Assembly (NCBI RefSeq): GCF_004364575.1
Contig: NZ_SOAG01000030.1
Span: 1-34,851, forward strand
Length of the DNA stretch: 34,851 nucleotides
Direction of reading: 5' to 3'
Source of the DNA: Myroides indicus
GTDB lineage: Bacteria; Bacteroidota; Bacteroidia; Flavobacteriales; Flavobacteriaceae
The notes beneath the pieces are model-generated. The model saw only the letters and a program-made list of their open reading frames with translations, made no database searches and was not told the DNA's origin. Made by a program: the position numbers and the translations under genes. The stretch's first letter is position 1. Each line of letters begins with the position of its first letter. Of the stretch, positions 20,006 to 29,676 are shown piece by piece.

Positions 20006-20713
20006 TCAATTAGCCACTACTACTTCTGCCTCAAAAAGCATACTAAAATATTTTAAGATTTTTTCTTTTACTTCCTCCTCATTTACATGTTCCTGTCCGA
20101 GTTCTACATTTAATGATGTTACTCCTTTGCCTCGTATTCCACAAGGAATTATATTGTCAAAATATCCCAAATCAGTATTTACATTGAAAGCAAAGCCATG
20201 CATTGTTACCCAACGCGAAGCCCTTACTCCCATAGCACAAATTTTGCGAGCAAAAGGAGTACCTACACCTAACCAAACACCAGTTTCTCCCTCGCTTCTT
20301 CCCGACTCTATTCCATAATCTTTTAATGTCATGATAATAGTTTCTTCCAATAGGCGAAGATATTTATGAATATCGGTAAAAAAATTTTCCAAATCTAATA
20401 TCGGGTATCCTACAATCTGACCCGGACCGTGATAAGTAATATCTCCTCCCCGGTTAATCTTGTAAAAAGTTGCTCCTTTTTCTTCCAATTGTTCTTTATT
20501 AAGCAGCATATTCTCTATATGTCCGCTTTTCCCTAATGTATAGACATGAGGATGTTCAACAAATAGAAAATAATTTTGAGTAGCCTTGTCCGTTTCATTT
20601 TTTCTGTTGTCTACTTTAGTTTGCAAAACAGACTGAAAAATTTCTTCCTGATAATCCCACGTATCTTTATAATCCCTCTCACCGAGGTCAATCAGCTCTA
20701 CTCTTTTATTCAT
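20006..20713 (-). CDS. lipB: Octanoyltransferase LipB
   Basis: This 235-residue enzyme moves octanoyl from acyl carrier protein to lipoyl domains, the first step of endogenous lipoate synthesis. The motif RGGDITYHGPGQIVGYP lies at 88-104. The catalytic pair is present: Lys157 in ARKICAMGVR and Cys191 in IIPCGIRGKGVTSL. No lipA is in the window. The gene lies 14 bases after the YqaE-type peptide gene and 30 before rpe, so these may form one transcript. Confidence 0.96.
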   Translation of the reverse strand: MNKRVELIDLGERDYKDTWDYQEEIFQSVLQTKVDNRKNETDKATQNYFLFVEHPHVYTLGKSGHIENMLLNKEQLEEKGATFYKINRGGDITYHGPGQIVGYPILDLENFFTDIHKYLRLLEETIIMTLKDYGIESGRSEGETGVWLGVGTPFARKICAMGVRASRWVTMHGFAFNVNTDLGYFDNIIPCGIRGKGVTSLNVELGQEHVNEEEVKEKILKYFSMLFEAEVVVAN

Positions 20714-20727
20714 CTTAAAAATCTTGG

Positions 20728-20892
20728 TTATCTATTATACTTTGGGTTATTCAAAATTACCAATGCACCTATAATCCCCGGTACCCAACCGGCAAGCGTA
20801 AGTAAAAACACAATTACAATAGAACCGCATCCCTTATCAAAAACAGCTAACGGAGGCAAAAAAATTGACAATAAAACTCTCCAAATACTCAT
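20728..20892 (-). CDS. YqaE/Pmp3 family small membrane peptide
   Basis: This is a 54-residue gene short enough to be missed by automatic gene finders. It has two membrane helices, roughly residues 4-18 and 25-48. Family hallmarks are LPPLAVFDKGCGS after the first helix, then LTLAGWVPGIIGALVIL and a terminal NNPKYNR. Pmp3/YqaE proteins are inner- or plasma-membrane peptides linked to salt and membrane-potential stress in yeast and plants. The bacterial role is poorly defined. The start ATG at 20890-20892 is unambiguous. The gene is divergent from lysS and lies 14 bases upstream of lipB. Confidence 0.92.
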   Translation of the reverse strand: MSIWRVLLSIFLPPLAVFDKGCGSIVIVFLLTLAGWVPGIIGALVILNNPKYNR

Positions 20893-20978
20893 CTTTATTC
20901 TTTTATATTATACAAATTTCGCTTTTTTTTCTCATATAAGCACAGTTTAATTTTCAGTCAATTTATAAATGATAGCAA

Positions 20979-21009
20979 TTGCCGCATTTTCAAAGATTAA
21001 CTATATTTG
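20979..21009 (+). promoter_or_regulatory. Promoter of lysS
   Basis: TTG at 20979-20981 is followed after 20 bases by TATATTTG at 21002-21009, an exact Bacteroidota consensus. The lysS ATG lies 26 bases downstream. The TTG is in frame with lysS and can be mistaken for a start codon. Confidence 0.8.
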
Positions 21010-21035
21010 CTTTTTTAAATAAATTTACAATTACT

Positions 21036-22733
21036 ATGCAACTTTCAGAACAAGAAATCATCAGACGAGAAAAGCTGAGCAAACTGCAAGAACTTGGTGT
21101 AAATCCTTATCCTGCTAATCTATTTCCGGTTAATTATACCTCGAAACAGGTCAAAAATGATTTCGAAGAAAGTAAGAAGGTAATTGTATCAGGGAGATTG
21201 ATGTCTTCAAGAATTCAGGGAAAAGCTTCTTTTGCAACTATTCAGGATAGCGAAGGTAAAATCCAATTATATATTAACCGCGACGAACTCTGTCCGGATG
21301 AAGACAAAACACTATATAACGAGGTATATAAAAAACTGATCGATTTAGGAGATATTATTGGAATTGAGGGAGAATTATTTACGACGCAAGTAGGCGAAAA
21401 AACAGTGAGAGTAAAAAACCTCACTTTGCTAAGTAAAGCTTTGCGACCGCTACCGCTACCTAAAACTGACGCAGAAGGAAATACTTATGACGCTTTTACT
21501 GATCCGGAATTGAGATACAGAATGCGTTATGTAGATTTAGTAGTAAATCCTCAAAACAAAGATATTTTCATCAAACGTACTAAACTGTTCAATGCAATGC
21601 GCCAGTTTTTCAATGATGCCGGATATATGGAAGTAGAAACTCCTGTTTTACAATCAATTCCGGGGGGAGCGGCCGCACGCCCTTTTGTTACTCATCACAA
21701 TGCATTGGATATTCCACTGTATTTGAGAATTGCCAACGAATTGTATTTAAAAAGACTTATTGTTGGCGGGTTTGACGGAGTATATGAATTTTCTAAAAAC
21801 TTCCGTAACGAAGGAATGGATAGAACCCATAATCCAGAGTTTACAGCTATGGAAATCTACGTTGCTTACAAAGATTACAATTGGATGATGGATTTTACAG
21901 AGAAACTATTAGAACACTGTTCAATAGCCGTAAACGGAACAACACAAGCTAAATTTGGCGAACATGAAATTAACTTTAAAGCTCCGTACAAGCGCGTTAC
22001 CATGACAGAATCTATTAAAGAGTTTACAGGATTTGATATTACCGGAAAAACAGAGGATGAAATACGAAAAGCCGCTTTAAGCATGGGGATTGCAGTGGAT
22101 GAATCGATGGGAAAAGGAAAATTAATTGATGAAATATTTGGTGAGAAATGCGAAGGAAACTATATTCAGCCCACTTTTATTACCGATTATCCAAAAGAGA
22201 TGTCTCCTTTAACAAAAGCACACAGAGATAATCCTGAATTAACAGAGCGTTTTGAACTAATGGTGTGCGGAAAAGAAATCGCCAATGCTTACTCAGAGTT
22301 AAATGATCCTATTGATCAGCGAGAACGTTTTGAGGCACAAATGGACTTGGCAGAACGTGGGGATGATGAAGCTATGTTTATTGATCAAGATTTTTTAAGA
22401 GCTTTAGAATATGGCATGCCGCCAACGTCGGGCTTAGGTATCGGAATGGATCGTTTAATTATGTTTTTAACAAATAATCCATCTATACAGGAAGTTCTTT
22501 TCTTTCCTCAAATGCGTCCGGAAAAGAAAAAACCTGAGGTGGAGTTATCCGAAGAGGAAAAACTGATTCTCAGTATTCTTGAAAAGAACGACAATAAAAT
22601 GGAGCTGAATTCGCTAAAAGAGCAAGCTTCACTAAGCGGAAAAAAATGGGATAAGGCGATGAAGGGATTGGCAAGTCATAATCTGACAAAAATAATTACC
22701 GAAAACGATATCAAATACACAATATTTCAATAA
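21036..22733 (+). CDS. lysS: Lysine--tRNA ligase (class II) with C-terminal extension
   Basis: The protein has 565 residues. It charges tRNA-Lys with lysine and forms dimers. The N-terminal anticodon-binding OB domain covers about 45-150 (VSGRLMSSRIQGKASFATIQD). Class II motif 2 is FRNEGMDRTHNPEFTAMEIY and motif 3 is GLGIGMDRLIMFLTN. The catalytic core ends near FFPQMRPEKK. About 67 further residues (499-565) form an extra helical module (LSEEEKLILSILEKNDNKMELNSLKEQ...WDKAMKGL) that E. coli LysS lacks. I place the start at ATG 21036, because an in-frame TTG at 20979 is the -33 promoter element. A terminator follows directly. Confidence 0.96.
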   Translation: MQLSEQEIIRREKLSKLQELGVNPYPANLFPVNYTSKQVKNDFEESKKVIVSGRLMSSRIQGKASFATIQDSEGKIQLYINRDELCPDEDKTLYNEVYKKLIDLGDIIGIEGELFTTQVGEKTVRVKNLTLLSKALRPLPLPKTDAEGNTYDAFTDPELRYRMRYVDLVVNPQNKDIFIKRTKLFNAMRQFFNDAGYMEVETPVLQSIPGGAAARPFVTHHNALDIPLYLRIANELYLKRLIVGGFDGVYEFSKNFRNEGMDRTHNPEFTAMEIYVAYKDYNWMMDFTEKLLEHCSIAVNGTTQAKFGEHEINFKAPYKRVTMTESIKEFTGFDITGKTEDEIRKAALSMGIAVDESMGKGKLIDEIFGEKCEGNYIQPTFITDYPKEMSPLTKAHRDNPELTERFELMVCGKEIANAYSELNDPIDQRERFEAQMDLAERGDDEAMFIDQDFLRALEYGMPPTSGLGIGMDRLIMFLTNNPSIQEVLFFPQMRPEKKKPEVELSEEEKLILSILEKNDNKMELNSLKEQASLSGKKWDKAMKGLASHNLTKIITENDIKYTIFQ

Positions 22734-22735
22734 TC

Positions 22736-22764
22736 AAAAGAGAGAATAAATTTCTCTCTTTTTT
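22736..22764 (+). terminator. Terminator after lysS
   Basis: An 11-base-pair stem (AAAAGAGAGAA with TTCTCTCTTTT, 5-base loop) runs into further T. It begins 3 bases past the lysS stop. Confidence 0.85.
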
Positions 22765-22828
22765 AATTTACCCCAAGCAGTAAATTAAACTTTTTATCTT
22801 ATACACGATTAACTTATACAAAAAATCA

Positions 22829-22836
22829 TATATTTG
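22829..22836 (+). promoter_or_regulatory. -7 element of the small exported protein gene
   Basis: TATATTTG, an exact TAnnTTTG, lies 23 bases before the ATG at 22860. No TTG is found at the expected -33 distance. The last G is part of an in-frame GTG that should not be used as the start. Confidence 0.55.
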
Positions 22837-22859
22837 TGCGTAACCACAAAACTATAATT

Positions 22860-23180
22860 ATGAAAAAAACAATTTACATTGCCCTATTAGCTATTTTCAG
22901 CATCACAGGCAATATCTTGGCACAAGATAAAAAAACAGCCGAACAGAAAGAAAAAACTGAAGTTGTTATCAGAGAAAATATAAAAGAACTTTCAGAAAAC
23001 TACAAGCTCTCTCAATCTCAGCAATCTGCTGTAAAGCAATTGTTGGATTATAAATACAATTCTACTGATTCTAAAGAAAATATCAAAAAAACGTTAGAAG
23101 GAAGATTTCAAGCTCTATTGGGAGATCAATATGCAAAATTCAGTAAAAATGAAGCTTTGTTTAAAAAAATAATGGAATAA
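22860..23180 (+). CDS. Small exported protein, function unknown
   Basis: I do not recognise this 106-residue protein. Residues 1-22 form a clear signal peptide (IALLAIFSITGNILAQ), cleaved just before Gln. The mature part is about 84 residues, strongly charged and predicted helical, with no cysteine. Features such as IKELSENYKLSQSQQSAVKQLLDYKYN and LEGRFQALLGDQYAKF recall small periplasmic helical proteins of the Spy/CpxP type (the LGDQYAKF phrase resembles LxxEQ repeats), but the match is too weak to name. It has its own promoter and a terminator shared with rpoD. Confidence 0.8.
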   Translation: MKKTIYIALLAIFSITGNILAQDKKTAEQKEKTEVVIRENIKELSENYKLSQSQQSAVKQLLDYKYNSTDSKENIKKTLEGRFQALLGDQYAKFSKNEALFKKIME

Positions 23181-23196
23181 AAAAACAGCCTTATAT

Positions 23197-23230
23197 AAAA
23201 AGCCGAGTCTTTAAAGATTCGGCTTTTTAT
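23197..23230. terminator. Bidirectional terminator between the small exported protein gene and rpoD
   Basis: A long hairpin (AAAAAGCCGA with TCGGCTTTTT as its outer stem, continuing inward) has A runs on one side and T runs on the other. It lies between convergent stops at 23180 and 23232, so it can end both transcripts. Confidence 0.88.
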
Positions 23231-23231
23231 T

Positions 23232-24095
23232 TTATCCTAAATATGTTTTCAAAATTTTACTTCTCGAAGTGTGTTTGAGTCTGCGAATAGCTTTTTCCTT
23301 AATTTGTCTGACGCGCTCACGCGTTAAATCAAATGTTTCTCCAATTTCTTCCAGAGTCATCGGGTGCTGATTGCCCAATCCGAAATACAGGCGAACTACA
23401 TCCGCTTCGCGAGGCGTTAGTGTTTCCAATGCTCTTTCTATTTCTGTTTTCAGTGATTCGTGAATCAGCTCTCTATCAGGATTAGGCGATTCTCCGGAAC
23501 GCAACACATCATATAAGTTAGAATCCTCTCCTTCTACTAATGGCGCATCCATTGATAAATGTCGTCCGGAGTTTTTCATACTCTCTTTAACGTCATTTAC
23601 CGTCATATCTAATTCCTGTGCGATTTCTTCAGCAGATGGCGGACGCTCATTAGACTGTTCTAACAAGGCATACATTTTATTAATCTTATTGATAGATCCA
23701 ATTTTATTTAAAGGCAAACGCACAATTCTTGACTGTTCTGCCAAAGCTGATAAAATAGACTGACGAATCCACCATACCGCATAAGATATAAATTTAAACC
23801 CTCTTGTTTCGTCAAAACGCTGAGCCGCTTTAATTAACCCTAAATTTCCTTCGTTAATCAAATCGGGCAAAGTAAGTCCTTGATTCTGATATTGTTTAGC
23901 TACAGATACCACAAAACGAAGATTTGCTTTAGTCAATTTTTCCAAAGCTCTTTGGTCTCCTGCTTTTATCCGCTGCGCCAGCTCTACTTCTTCATCTGCA
24001 GTAATTAAATCTACTTTACCTATCTCCTGCAAATATTTATCCAATGATGCTGTTTCACGATTGGTTACCTGCTTGGTTATTTTAAGTTGTCTCAT
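23232..24095 (-). CDS. rpoD: Primary RNA polymerase sigma factor RpoD (Bacteroidota type)
   Basis: The protein has 287 residues, much shorter than proteobacterial sigma-70 because region 1.1 is missing, as is normal in Bacteroidota. Region 1.2 is [16 protein letters not shown]. Regions 2.1-2.4 run from [21 protein letters not shown] through [18 protein letters not shown] to [13 protein letters not shown]. Region 3 is [13 protein letters not shown]. Region 4.2 carries the helix-turn-helix [27 protein letters not shown]. This factor reads the TTG/TAnnTTTG promoters seen in this window. Its own upstream region has no exact TAnnTTTG; the nearest candidate is TACGTATA after a TTG with 19-base spacing. 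Confidence 0.97.
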   Translation of the reverse strand: MRQLKITKQVTNRETASLDKYLQEIGKVDLITADEEVELAQRIKAGDQRALEKLTKANLRFVVSVAKQYQNQGLTLPDLINEGNLGLIKAAQRFDETRGFKFISYAVWWIRQSILSALAEQSRIVRLPLNKIGSINKINKMYALLEQSNERPPSAEEIAQELDMTVNDVKESMKNSGRHLSMDAPLVEGEDSNLYDVLRSGESPNPDRELIHESLKTEIERALETLTPREADVVRLYFGLGNQHPMTLEEIGETFDLTRERVRQIKEKAIRRLKHTSRSKILKTYLG

Positions 24096-24196
24096 ATTAT
24101 CTCAATCCTTATTATCTGCTATTAATTTATCTTGTACCTATTATACGTAAACAACAAGTAAAAAGTTACAATATTTTCATTTTTTTTTTTAATCAT

Positions 24197-24228
24197 AAAA
24201 AAAAGGACTCGTCAAAGAGTCCTTTTTT
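24197..24228 (-). terminator. Terminator after tmm
   Basis: A 12-base-pair stem (AAAAAAGGACTC with GAGTCCTTTTTT, loop GTCAAA on the plus strand) lies just past the tmm stop at 24231. On the minus strand it runs into a T-tract. It separates tmm from rpoD downstream. Confidence 0.88.
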
Positions 24229-24230
24229 CA

Positions 24231-25631
<1,401 letters not shown>

Positions 25632-25690
25632 TTAGCTCTCATTTAATACAAAATGAAAGTCATTAATAAATTTAGATTCAAGATTTTATC

Positions 25691-25860
25691 AAAAAAGAAT
25701 GCTGTTGATTCTTAATAGACACCCATAACGAGTGATTTTTTGACAGACTATGCCGAAGCAAAAATCCTAAAAGAAAACCTCAAAAGGTTTCAAAATACAA
25801 GGAATTACCTCCTTATTAACTGTATTAATTAATTTGACAACACAAAAGTGTAAATCAAAT
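25691..25860 (-). ncRNA. Candidate structured leader RNA upstream of tmm
   Basis: A promoter at 25866-25896 gives a leader of about 240 bases before tmm. On the minus strand I see a nested hairpin (25794-25826: AATAC and AAGGA pairing with TCCTT and GTATT around a 7-base bulge). A second hairpin is AAACCT/AGGTTT (25773-25791), followed by TGC-TTCG-GCA (25751-25760). Next comes CACTC/GGGTG (25720-25734), which needs a G-U pair and so favours the minus strand as the transcribed one. Last is AAGAAT/ATTCTT with a T run (25691-25713), which looks like a weak terminator. It matches no riboswitch class I can recall. It may be a cis-regulator of tmm or a separate small RNA. Confidence 0.45.
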
Positions 25861-25865
25861 AAATG

Positions 25866-25896
25866 CAAATATAGTTATTTTTTCAATTATATACAA
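25866..25896 (-). promoter_or_regulatory. Promoter of the tmm leader
   Basis: On the minus strand TTG (25894-25896) is followed after exactly 20 bases by TATATTTG (25866-25873), a perfect consensus. It lies about 250 bases before the tmm start, so it implies a long leader. The rest of the 360-base divergent gap is the leader and the promoter of the next plus-strand gene. Confidence 0.7.
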
Positions 25897-25941
25897 ATAT
25901 CTAAAAGTCAAACCTTTAATTTATACTTCTAATTATTTTTT

Positions 25942-25949
25942 TAAATTTG
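25942..25949 (+). promoter_or_regulatory. -7 element of the small membrane protein gene
   Basis: TAAATTTG is an exact TAnnTTTG 27 bases before the ATG at 25977. The -33 region has only AT-rich sequence without TTG. Confidence 0.45.
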
Positions 25950-25976
25950 AGGTATACAAAGGTTAATTAAGATCAT

Positions 25977-26267
25977 ATGATACAAAGATATAAGATATTA
26001 AAAACAATCACTATAATTGATGTTGTGGTAGTTGTTTTCTTTTTAGGCATAGCTAAGCTATACGAAATTACTGAAAGCGGAATTTATCAGGCTAAGGTGT
26101 TAGGAGCAATATACGAAATAGTATGGCTTCCGCTTATTGTTACTTTATTTGCCCTGCCATTCATTTGGATTTTTTTAACTGTAAAAAAGAAGATTTCATT
26201 TAGTGCTATGATTTTTCCACTGATTATTTTAATCGGATTAATTTGTTATATGCTAATTTGGTTTTAA
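25977..26267 (+). CDS. Small integral membrane protein, unknown
   Basis: I do not recognise this 96-residue protein. It has three predicted membrane helices at about 9-25, 46-67 and 74-95. Between the first two is a short loop with the segment KLYEITESGIYQAKVLG. Basic residues at the N-terminus (QRYKILK) and after helix 2 (VKKK) suggest both are cytoplasmic. No cysteine, histidine cluster or catalytic motif is visible. It is divergent from tmm and convergent with panE and stands alone. The reading frame has coding character: no internal stop, the hydrophobic pattern is regular and a -7 element precedes it. Confidence 0.72.
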   Translation: MIQRYKILKTITIIDVVVVVFFLGIAKLYEITESGIYQAKVLGAIYEIVWLPLIVTLFALPFIWIFLTVKKKISFSAMIFPLIILIGLICYMLIWF

Positions 26268-26325
26268 GCAACGGTTTTAATAAAAAAAGCGGCTCATTTA
26301 GATAAGTCAAAATTCAAATCTTATC

Positions 26326-27264
26326 TTATAAATACTCTCCTTGTTTTATAACTAAAGCACTATACATCAATGTATAATGAGGCACAGGAACAGATAGCAA
26401 TTTTCCTTGTTCAACCATATAGCCAGCCATAACATTTAATTCTGTTTGTTTTCTATTATTCAAAAAATCGCTATGCATAGAAGTGGTTGAACCTCCGGGA
26501 ATAGCTTTTAGTCTGCTAATTATTATATCAATTATATCTTTCGGCAGTTTAACCTCTTTTTTTAAAGCTATTGCTGTTGCTTCTGAAATTAAATTTTTGA
26601 TACTGTCTGAGTAATTCTGCATAACCTGTCCTATACTGCAATTATAAAAAGCAGTAGCAGTAGCCGACGAAGACACTAAAATATACTTTTCCCAAACTTC
26701 TCCCGAAACACTATCTGTACAATGAGCGTTAATTCCTGCATCCTTTAAAACAATCTCTAAAAATTTCATGCGAGAGGACACAACTGAATCTGATCCAAAT
26801 ACAATCTTTTGTCTTCCACTAAGATTCTCAATTATTCCTGGTTCTTTTAATCTTGAAACCATGTAAGTACAACCTTGCCACACTTCATTTTCAATTAATT
26901 CGCTTTGCAATTTTTCATAAGTGCTGACTCCATTTAAAAGAGGAAGTATTACTGTATTCTGATGAATTAAATCTTTTAATCCTTTACGTATACTTTCTAA
27001 ATCATACTCTTTTGTACAGAGAATGATATAATCCACAGGTGCTAACAAAGAAATATCCTCTACTGCTTCAAACGGATTTCCAATTATAATTCTCTCGCCC
27101 GAAATAACTTTTAAACCCTTTACTTTTATTTCAGACAAATGCTTTCCTCTCGCTACAAAACAGATTTCTACCTCTGGATTATTTTCGTATTTATGGGCCA
27201 ATAATCCGCCATAAAAGCCTCCTACACCGCCCAAACCTACAATTGCAATTCTCACTTTTGTCAT
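26326..27264 (-). CDS. panE: 2-dehydropantoate 2-reductase family protein
   Basis: This 312-residue protein of the ketopantoate reductase (ApbA/PanE) family reduces ketopantoate to pantoate with NADPH in pantothenate synthesis. The NADPH motif is GLGGVG at 10-15 (IAIVGLGGVGGFYGGLLA). Then follow VDYIILCTKEYDLE, LPLLNGVSTYEKL, and the catalytic-lysine helix WEKYILVSSSATATAFY. The C-terminal domain has STTSMHSDFLNNRKQTELNVMAGYMV, a typical substrate-site block. No panB or panC is nearby, so the family assignment is firmer than the pathway role. It lies 68 bases downstream of pnp, with the pnp terminator between them. Confidence 0.88.
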   Translation of the reverse strand: MTKVRIAIVGLGGVGGFYGGLLAHKYENNPEVEICFVARGKHLSEIKVKGLKVISGERIIIGNPFEAVEDISLLAPVDYIILCTKEYDLESIRKGLKDLIHQNTVILPLLNGVSTYEKLQSELIENEVWQGCTYMVSRLKEPGIIENLSGRQKIVFGSDSVVSSRMKFLEIVLKDAGINAHCTDSVSGEVWEKYILVSSSATATAFYNCSIGQVMQNYSDSIKNLISEATAIALKKEVKLPKDIIDIIISRLKAIPGGSTTSMHSDFLNNRKQTELNVMAGYMVEQGKLLSVPVPHYTLMYSALVIKQGEYL

Positions 27265-27287
27265 TTTCTGATGCTTTATATTTTTAC

Positions 27288-27311
27288 AAAAAAACCACCT
27301 TTAAAAGGTGG
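27288..27311 (-). terminator. Terminator after pnp
   Basis: CCACCTT/AAGGTGG with a 3-base loop (27295-27311) is followed on the minus strand by seven T. It lies 22 bases past the pnp stop. Confidence 0.85.
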
Positions 27312-27332
27312 CTTATATTTTAAAACAAAACT

Positions 27333-29516
27333 TTATTTATTTCCTGTTTTATCTTCTTTATTGTTACTTTCTTTATTAAAAGAAGTTTTTTCTTTGTTTT
27401 CTCTTGGTGGACGAGGCAGTAAAGCTTTTCTGGAAACTTTTGCTTTTTTAGTTTTCGGATCAATTCCCATATATTTTACATCTAATTCGTCTCCCATTTT
27501 TAACACATCTGATGGATTTTCAATTCGTTTCCAATCGAACTCAGATACGTGAAGCAATGTTTCTTTACCCGGTACAAATTCTACTACCGCACCGAAGTCA
27601 AGCATTTTCACAACTTTTACTTTGTACGTTTCGCCTTCAACCGGAGCAAAAATTGTATTGCTGATTGTTTGAAGCACTTTATCCATTCCTTCCTGACTTG
27701 TGCCTAAAATCTCAATAATCCCCAGATTGCCTACTTCATTAATTACAATTGTAGTTCCTGTTTCTGCCTGAAGCGCCTGAATATTTTTCCCACCCGGACC
27801 AATAATTGCACCAATAAAATCTTTGGGAATATCCACTGTAATAATTTTAGGAGCTTTTGGTTTAACCGTAGCGTTAGGTGTTGCAATCGTATCTGTCAGT
27901 TTACCAAGAATGTGCATACGCCCGTCATGAGCTTGTTTTAAAGCTTGCTCCATAATTTCGTAAGCCAAGCCTTCAATTTTAATATCCATCTGACAAGCAG
28001 TGATACCGTCTTTGGTTCCTGTTACTTTAAAATCCATATCACCTAAGTGGTCTTCATCACCCAAAATATCGGACAAAACGGCCCATCGCCCGGTTTTGCT
28101 GTCTGAGATTAATCCCATAGCGATACCTGAAACCGGCTTTTTAATTTGGATACCTGCATCCATCAACGCCAAGGTACCGGCACAAACTGTTGCCATAGAA
28201 GATGAACCATTAGACTCCAATACTTCTGAAACCAATCGGATTGTATAAGGACAATCGTCAGGAATCATTGTTTTTAGTGCGCGCTGTGCTAAATTTCCGT
28301 GTCCTACTTCTCTTCTCGAAACTCCTCTTAACGGTTTTGCCTCTCCTGTTGAGAAAGGCGGGAAATTATAATGTAAATAAAATTTTTCTTCTCCTTGCTC
28401 ACTTGGCAAATCAATAACGTTGGCTTCTCTTGAAGTACCTAATGTAACTGTTGCTAAAGCCTGAGTTTCTCCACGTGTAAAAATAGAAGAACCATGAGTA
28501 GAAGGCAAATAGTCAACTTCACACCAAATAGGGCGAATTTCAGTTGTTTGACGACCATCTAAACGAATTCCTTTATCTAAAATTAAATTGCGGACAGCTT
28601 CTTTTTGTACTTTTCCAAAATATTTACTAATCAGTTCGGCTCTTTCTTCACGTTCTTCTTCAGAAAACAAAGCCAAAACTTCTTCTTTAACTTCAGCAAA
28701 TTTTTCACCTCTTTCTTGTTTACCGCTTGCATGTGATGCTATTTCGTACAGCTTAGCATAAGCAGCATTGTGAACAGCTGATTCTACATTTGCATCTTCT
28801 TCTTCCGGTTCATATTCTCTGTAAGTCAGATTTAAAGCGGCACGCATCTTTTCTTGCGCTTCAATTTGCGCCTTAATAGCTTCATGAGCAAATTTAATGG
28901 CTTCGATCATTTCCAATTCAGAAATCTCTTTCATCTCACCTTCTACCATACAGACAGAATCTTTAGAAGCACCGATCATCATATCGATATCGGAAGCCTC
29001 CAACTGCTCTCTTGAGGGATTGATAACGAGTTTTCCTTCTACACGAGCCACTCTTACTTCAGAAATGTAGTTGTAAAACGGAATATCTGACACAGCCAAT
29101 GCAGCTGATGCAGCCAAACCTGCTAATGCATCCGGCATTACATTTTCGTCAAAAGACATTAACTGAATCATCACTTGTGTTTCTGCATGATAATCATCCG
29201 GAAATAACGGACGAAGACAACGGTCAACAAGACGCATGGTCAGAATTTCCTGATCACTAGGACGTGCTTCTCGTTTAAAAAAGCCTCCCGGAAAACGCCC
29301 GGCAGCAGAAAACTTTTCTCTGTAATCTACGGTTAATGGCAAAAAATCAACACCCGGATTCGCTGTACGTGCGGAAACCGCTGTTGCCAATAACATACAA
29401 TCACCCATTCTAACAACAACAGACCCATCTGCTTGTTTTGCTAATTTTCCTGTTTCGATTGAGATGCTTCTCCCATCTCCTAAATCGATAATTTCTTTAG
29501 TTACCTTAGGAATCAT
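27333..29516 (-). CDS. pnp: Polyribonucleotide nucleotidyltransferase (PNPase)
   Basis: The 727-residue enzyme degrades RNA 3' to 5' by phosphorolysis and forms a trimer. Two RNase PH domains flank a helical linker. The first holds [18 protein letters not shown]; the second has [18 protein letters not shown] and [18 protein letters not shown], with the catalytic Asp residues. A KH domain ([21 protein letters not shown]) and an S1 domain ([22 protein letters not shown]) follow. The end is a Lys/Asn-rich tail of about 25 residues. It is directly downstream of rpsO, the same order as in E. coli. Its leader has a hairpin that could mediate autocontrol. Confidence 0.97.
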   Translation of the reverse strand: MIPKVTKEIIDLGDGRSISIETGKLAKQADGSVVVRMGDCMLLATAVSARTANPGVDFLPLTVDYREKFSAAGRFPGGFFKREARPSDQEILTMRLVDRCLRPLFPDDYHAETQVMIQLMSFDENVMPDALAGLAASAALAVSDIPFYNYISEVRVARVEGKLVINPSREQLEASDIDMMIGASKDSVCMVEGEMKEISELEMIEAIKFAHEAIKAQIEAQEKMRAALNLTYREYEPEEEDANVESAVHNAAYAKLYEIASHASGKQERGEKFAEVKEEVLALFSEEEREERAELISKYFGKVQKEAVRNLILDKGIRLDGRQTTEIRPIWCEVDYLPSTHGSSIFTRGETQALATVTLGTSREANVIDLPSEQGEEKFYLHYNFPPFSTGEAKPLRGVSRREVGHGNLAQRALKTMIPDDCPYTIRLVSEVLESNGSSSMATVCAGTLALMDAGIQIKKPVSGIAMGLISDSKTGRWAVLSDILGDEDHLGDMDFKVTGTKDGITACQMDIKIEGLAYEIMEQALKQAHDGRMHILGKLTDTIATPNATVKPKAPKIITVDIPKDFIGAIIGPGGKNIQALQAETGTTIVINEVGNLGIIEILGTSQEGMDKVLQTISNTIFAPVEGETYKVKVVKMLDFGAVVEFVPGKETLLHVSEFDWKRIENPSDVLKMGDELDVKYMGIDPKTKKAKVSRKALLPRPPRENKEKTSFNKESNNKEDKTGNK

Positions 29517-29540
29517 AATAATTTATACTTTAGGGTTTCT

Positions 29541-29558
29541 GTCTCTCCGAAGAGAGAC
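29541..29558 (-). promoter_or_regulatory. UUCG-capped hairpin in the pnp leader
   Basis: On the minus strand GTCTCTC, the tetraloop TTCG, and GAGAGAC form a perfect 7-base-pair hairpin ending 24 bases before the pnp start. An A/C-rich, probably unstructured stretch (about 29567-29596) precedes it in the transcript. In E. coli, a leader hairpin processed by RNase III lets PNPase repress its own synthesis. A similar role here is inference. Confidence 0.5.
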
Positions 29559-29640
29559 GTAATTAATAGTTGTGTGTGTTGTTGTGTAGTTGTATGAAAC
29601 CCAATGAAAAACCAGACTTTTTCTGCTAAAAGGCTAAAAA

Positions 29641-29667
29641 ACAAAAAGAGGCGCGCAGGCACCTCTT
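29641..29667 (-). terminator. Terminator after rpsO
   Basis: A 9-base-pair stem (29646-29654 with 29659-29667, one G-U pair, 4-base loop) is followed on the minus strand by TTTTTGTTTTTT. It starts 9 bases past the rpsO stop. I saw no clear separate pnp promoter after it, so pnp may depend partly on read-through. Confidence 0.82.
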
Positions 29668-29676
29668 CTCTATTGA

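Noticed and set aside
20979..21035. Longer N-terminus for LysS starting at TTG
   Set aside because: The TTG is the -33 promoter box and TATATTTG lies within the supposed coding part; LysS family members start near MQLSEQE.
26300..26326. Inverted repeat AGATAAG/CTTATCT at the panE end as a terminator
   Set aside because: It overlaps the panE stop codon, has a 13-base loop and no T run directly after the stem; too weak to call.
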